Assembly: GCA_029215795.1 (NCBI GenBank)
Contig: JARDYH010000004.1
Span: 202,286,017 to 202,350,016 of the forward strand
Direction: 5' to 3'
Length of the DNA stretch: 64,000 nucleotides
Source: Anniella stebbinsi
Taxonomy: Eukaryota > Chordata > Lepidosauria > Squamata > Anniellidae
This document shows positions 63,752 to 64,000 of the stretch, piece after piece. The notes beneath the pieces are model-generated. The model searched no databases. It was not told the DNA's origin and saw only the letters and a list, made by a program, of their open reading frames with translations. Position 1 is the first letter of the stretch. Each line of letters opens with the position of its first letter. A program made the position numbers and the translations under genes.

Positions 63752-64000
63752 CTACTGCTCTGTCTGCTTCAGGAAAAAGGAAATGCCCCCTCTATGTGTA
63801 CTGTGATCCAGGTAACAATACTTCCTCCCCCATATACTTAAATATAGAAAACAGAAGGCATAGCTGCATGCCATGCATGAAGTGTAATGTTTAGTTTGTA
63901 CCCAAGTATGCTCAATAATGTTCCACGACTTGCACATTACCCGTCTTCTGATGTGCTTCGTTGCCCTCGGCTCCCCAGAATAACAAGGAATTGACTGGAC
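63752..64000. other. No gene seen
   Basis: Unassigned sequence at the window edge. Confidence 0.35.

Overview
The window reads as repeat-dense, probably intergenic or deep-intronic DNA of a vertebrate, most likely a squamate reptile. I see no convincing host protein-coding exon, rRNA or functional tRNA. The squamate inference rests on the repeat mix: an L1 with two ORFs, CR1-type LINE ends, tRNA-headed SINEs, two Ty3/gypsy LTR elements and many short non-autonomous hAT-like DNA transposons. No database search was possible, so family names come from motif recognition.

Layout. 1-9.4 kb: LINE 3' ends, an L1-like ORF2 remnant that has lost its reverse transcriptase, minisatellites and a MITE split by a LINE end. 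9.4-15.3 kb: GTGCAC-ended DNA elements, a cluster of four trinucleotide microsatellites, a ~311-bp tandem array and a 188-bp MITE with an 8-bp target duplication. 15.3-22.6 kb: a palindrome-rich hAT-like element (8-bp duplication) carrying a young minus-strand LTR element inside it (15919-21799, identical 549-bp LTRs, 5-bp duplication). That element's pol order is protease-integrase-RT-RNase H, as in the Gmr1-like group, and its Gag carries a SCAN-like region. 22.6-31.4 kb: fold-back elements, LINE ends and MITEs. 31.4-37.0 kb: a nearly full-length but broken L1 with a 16-bp target duplication. 38.1-39.7, 48.3-49.4 and 60.2-61.2 kb: three more members of the palindrome-rich hAT-like family, each with 8-bp duplications. 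44.6-45.4 kb: a probable solo LTR inside a LINE. 49.55-55.10 kb: a plus-strand chromovirus of Sushi-ichi type (521-bp LTRs, 5-bp duplication) with Gag, protease-RT-RNase H-integrase and a chromodomain. 55-64 kb: SINEs, LINE fragments on both strands, a CR1 3' end and nested MITEs.

How the parts work together. The only coherent gene sets are those of the mobile elements. Both LTR elements keep gag and pol in one frame separated by a single UGA. In the chromovirus this is UGA CUAG, the known vertebrate readthrough context. Its sequence after the 5' LTR is perfectly complementary to 13 nt inside the LTR, as expected for self-primed reverse transcription. Its pol reading frame, fused to the chromodomain, runs through U3 and stops just before the inferred transcript start. 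The hAT-like family is built from GC-rich palindromic modules with a CRE-like core, bounded on both strands by outward-facing consensus 5' splice sites. Nesting gives relative ages: hAT-like element before Gmr1-like element; LINE before hAT-like element; MITE before LINE end.
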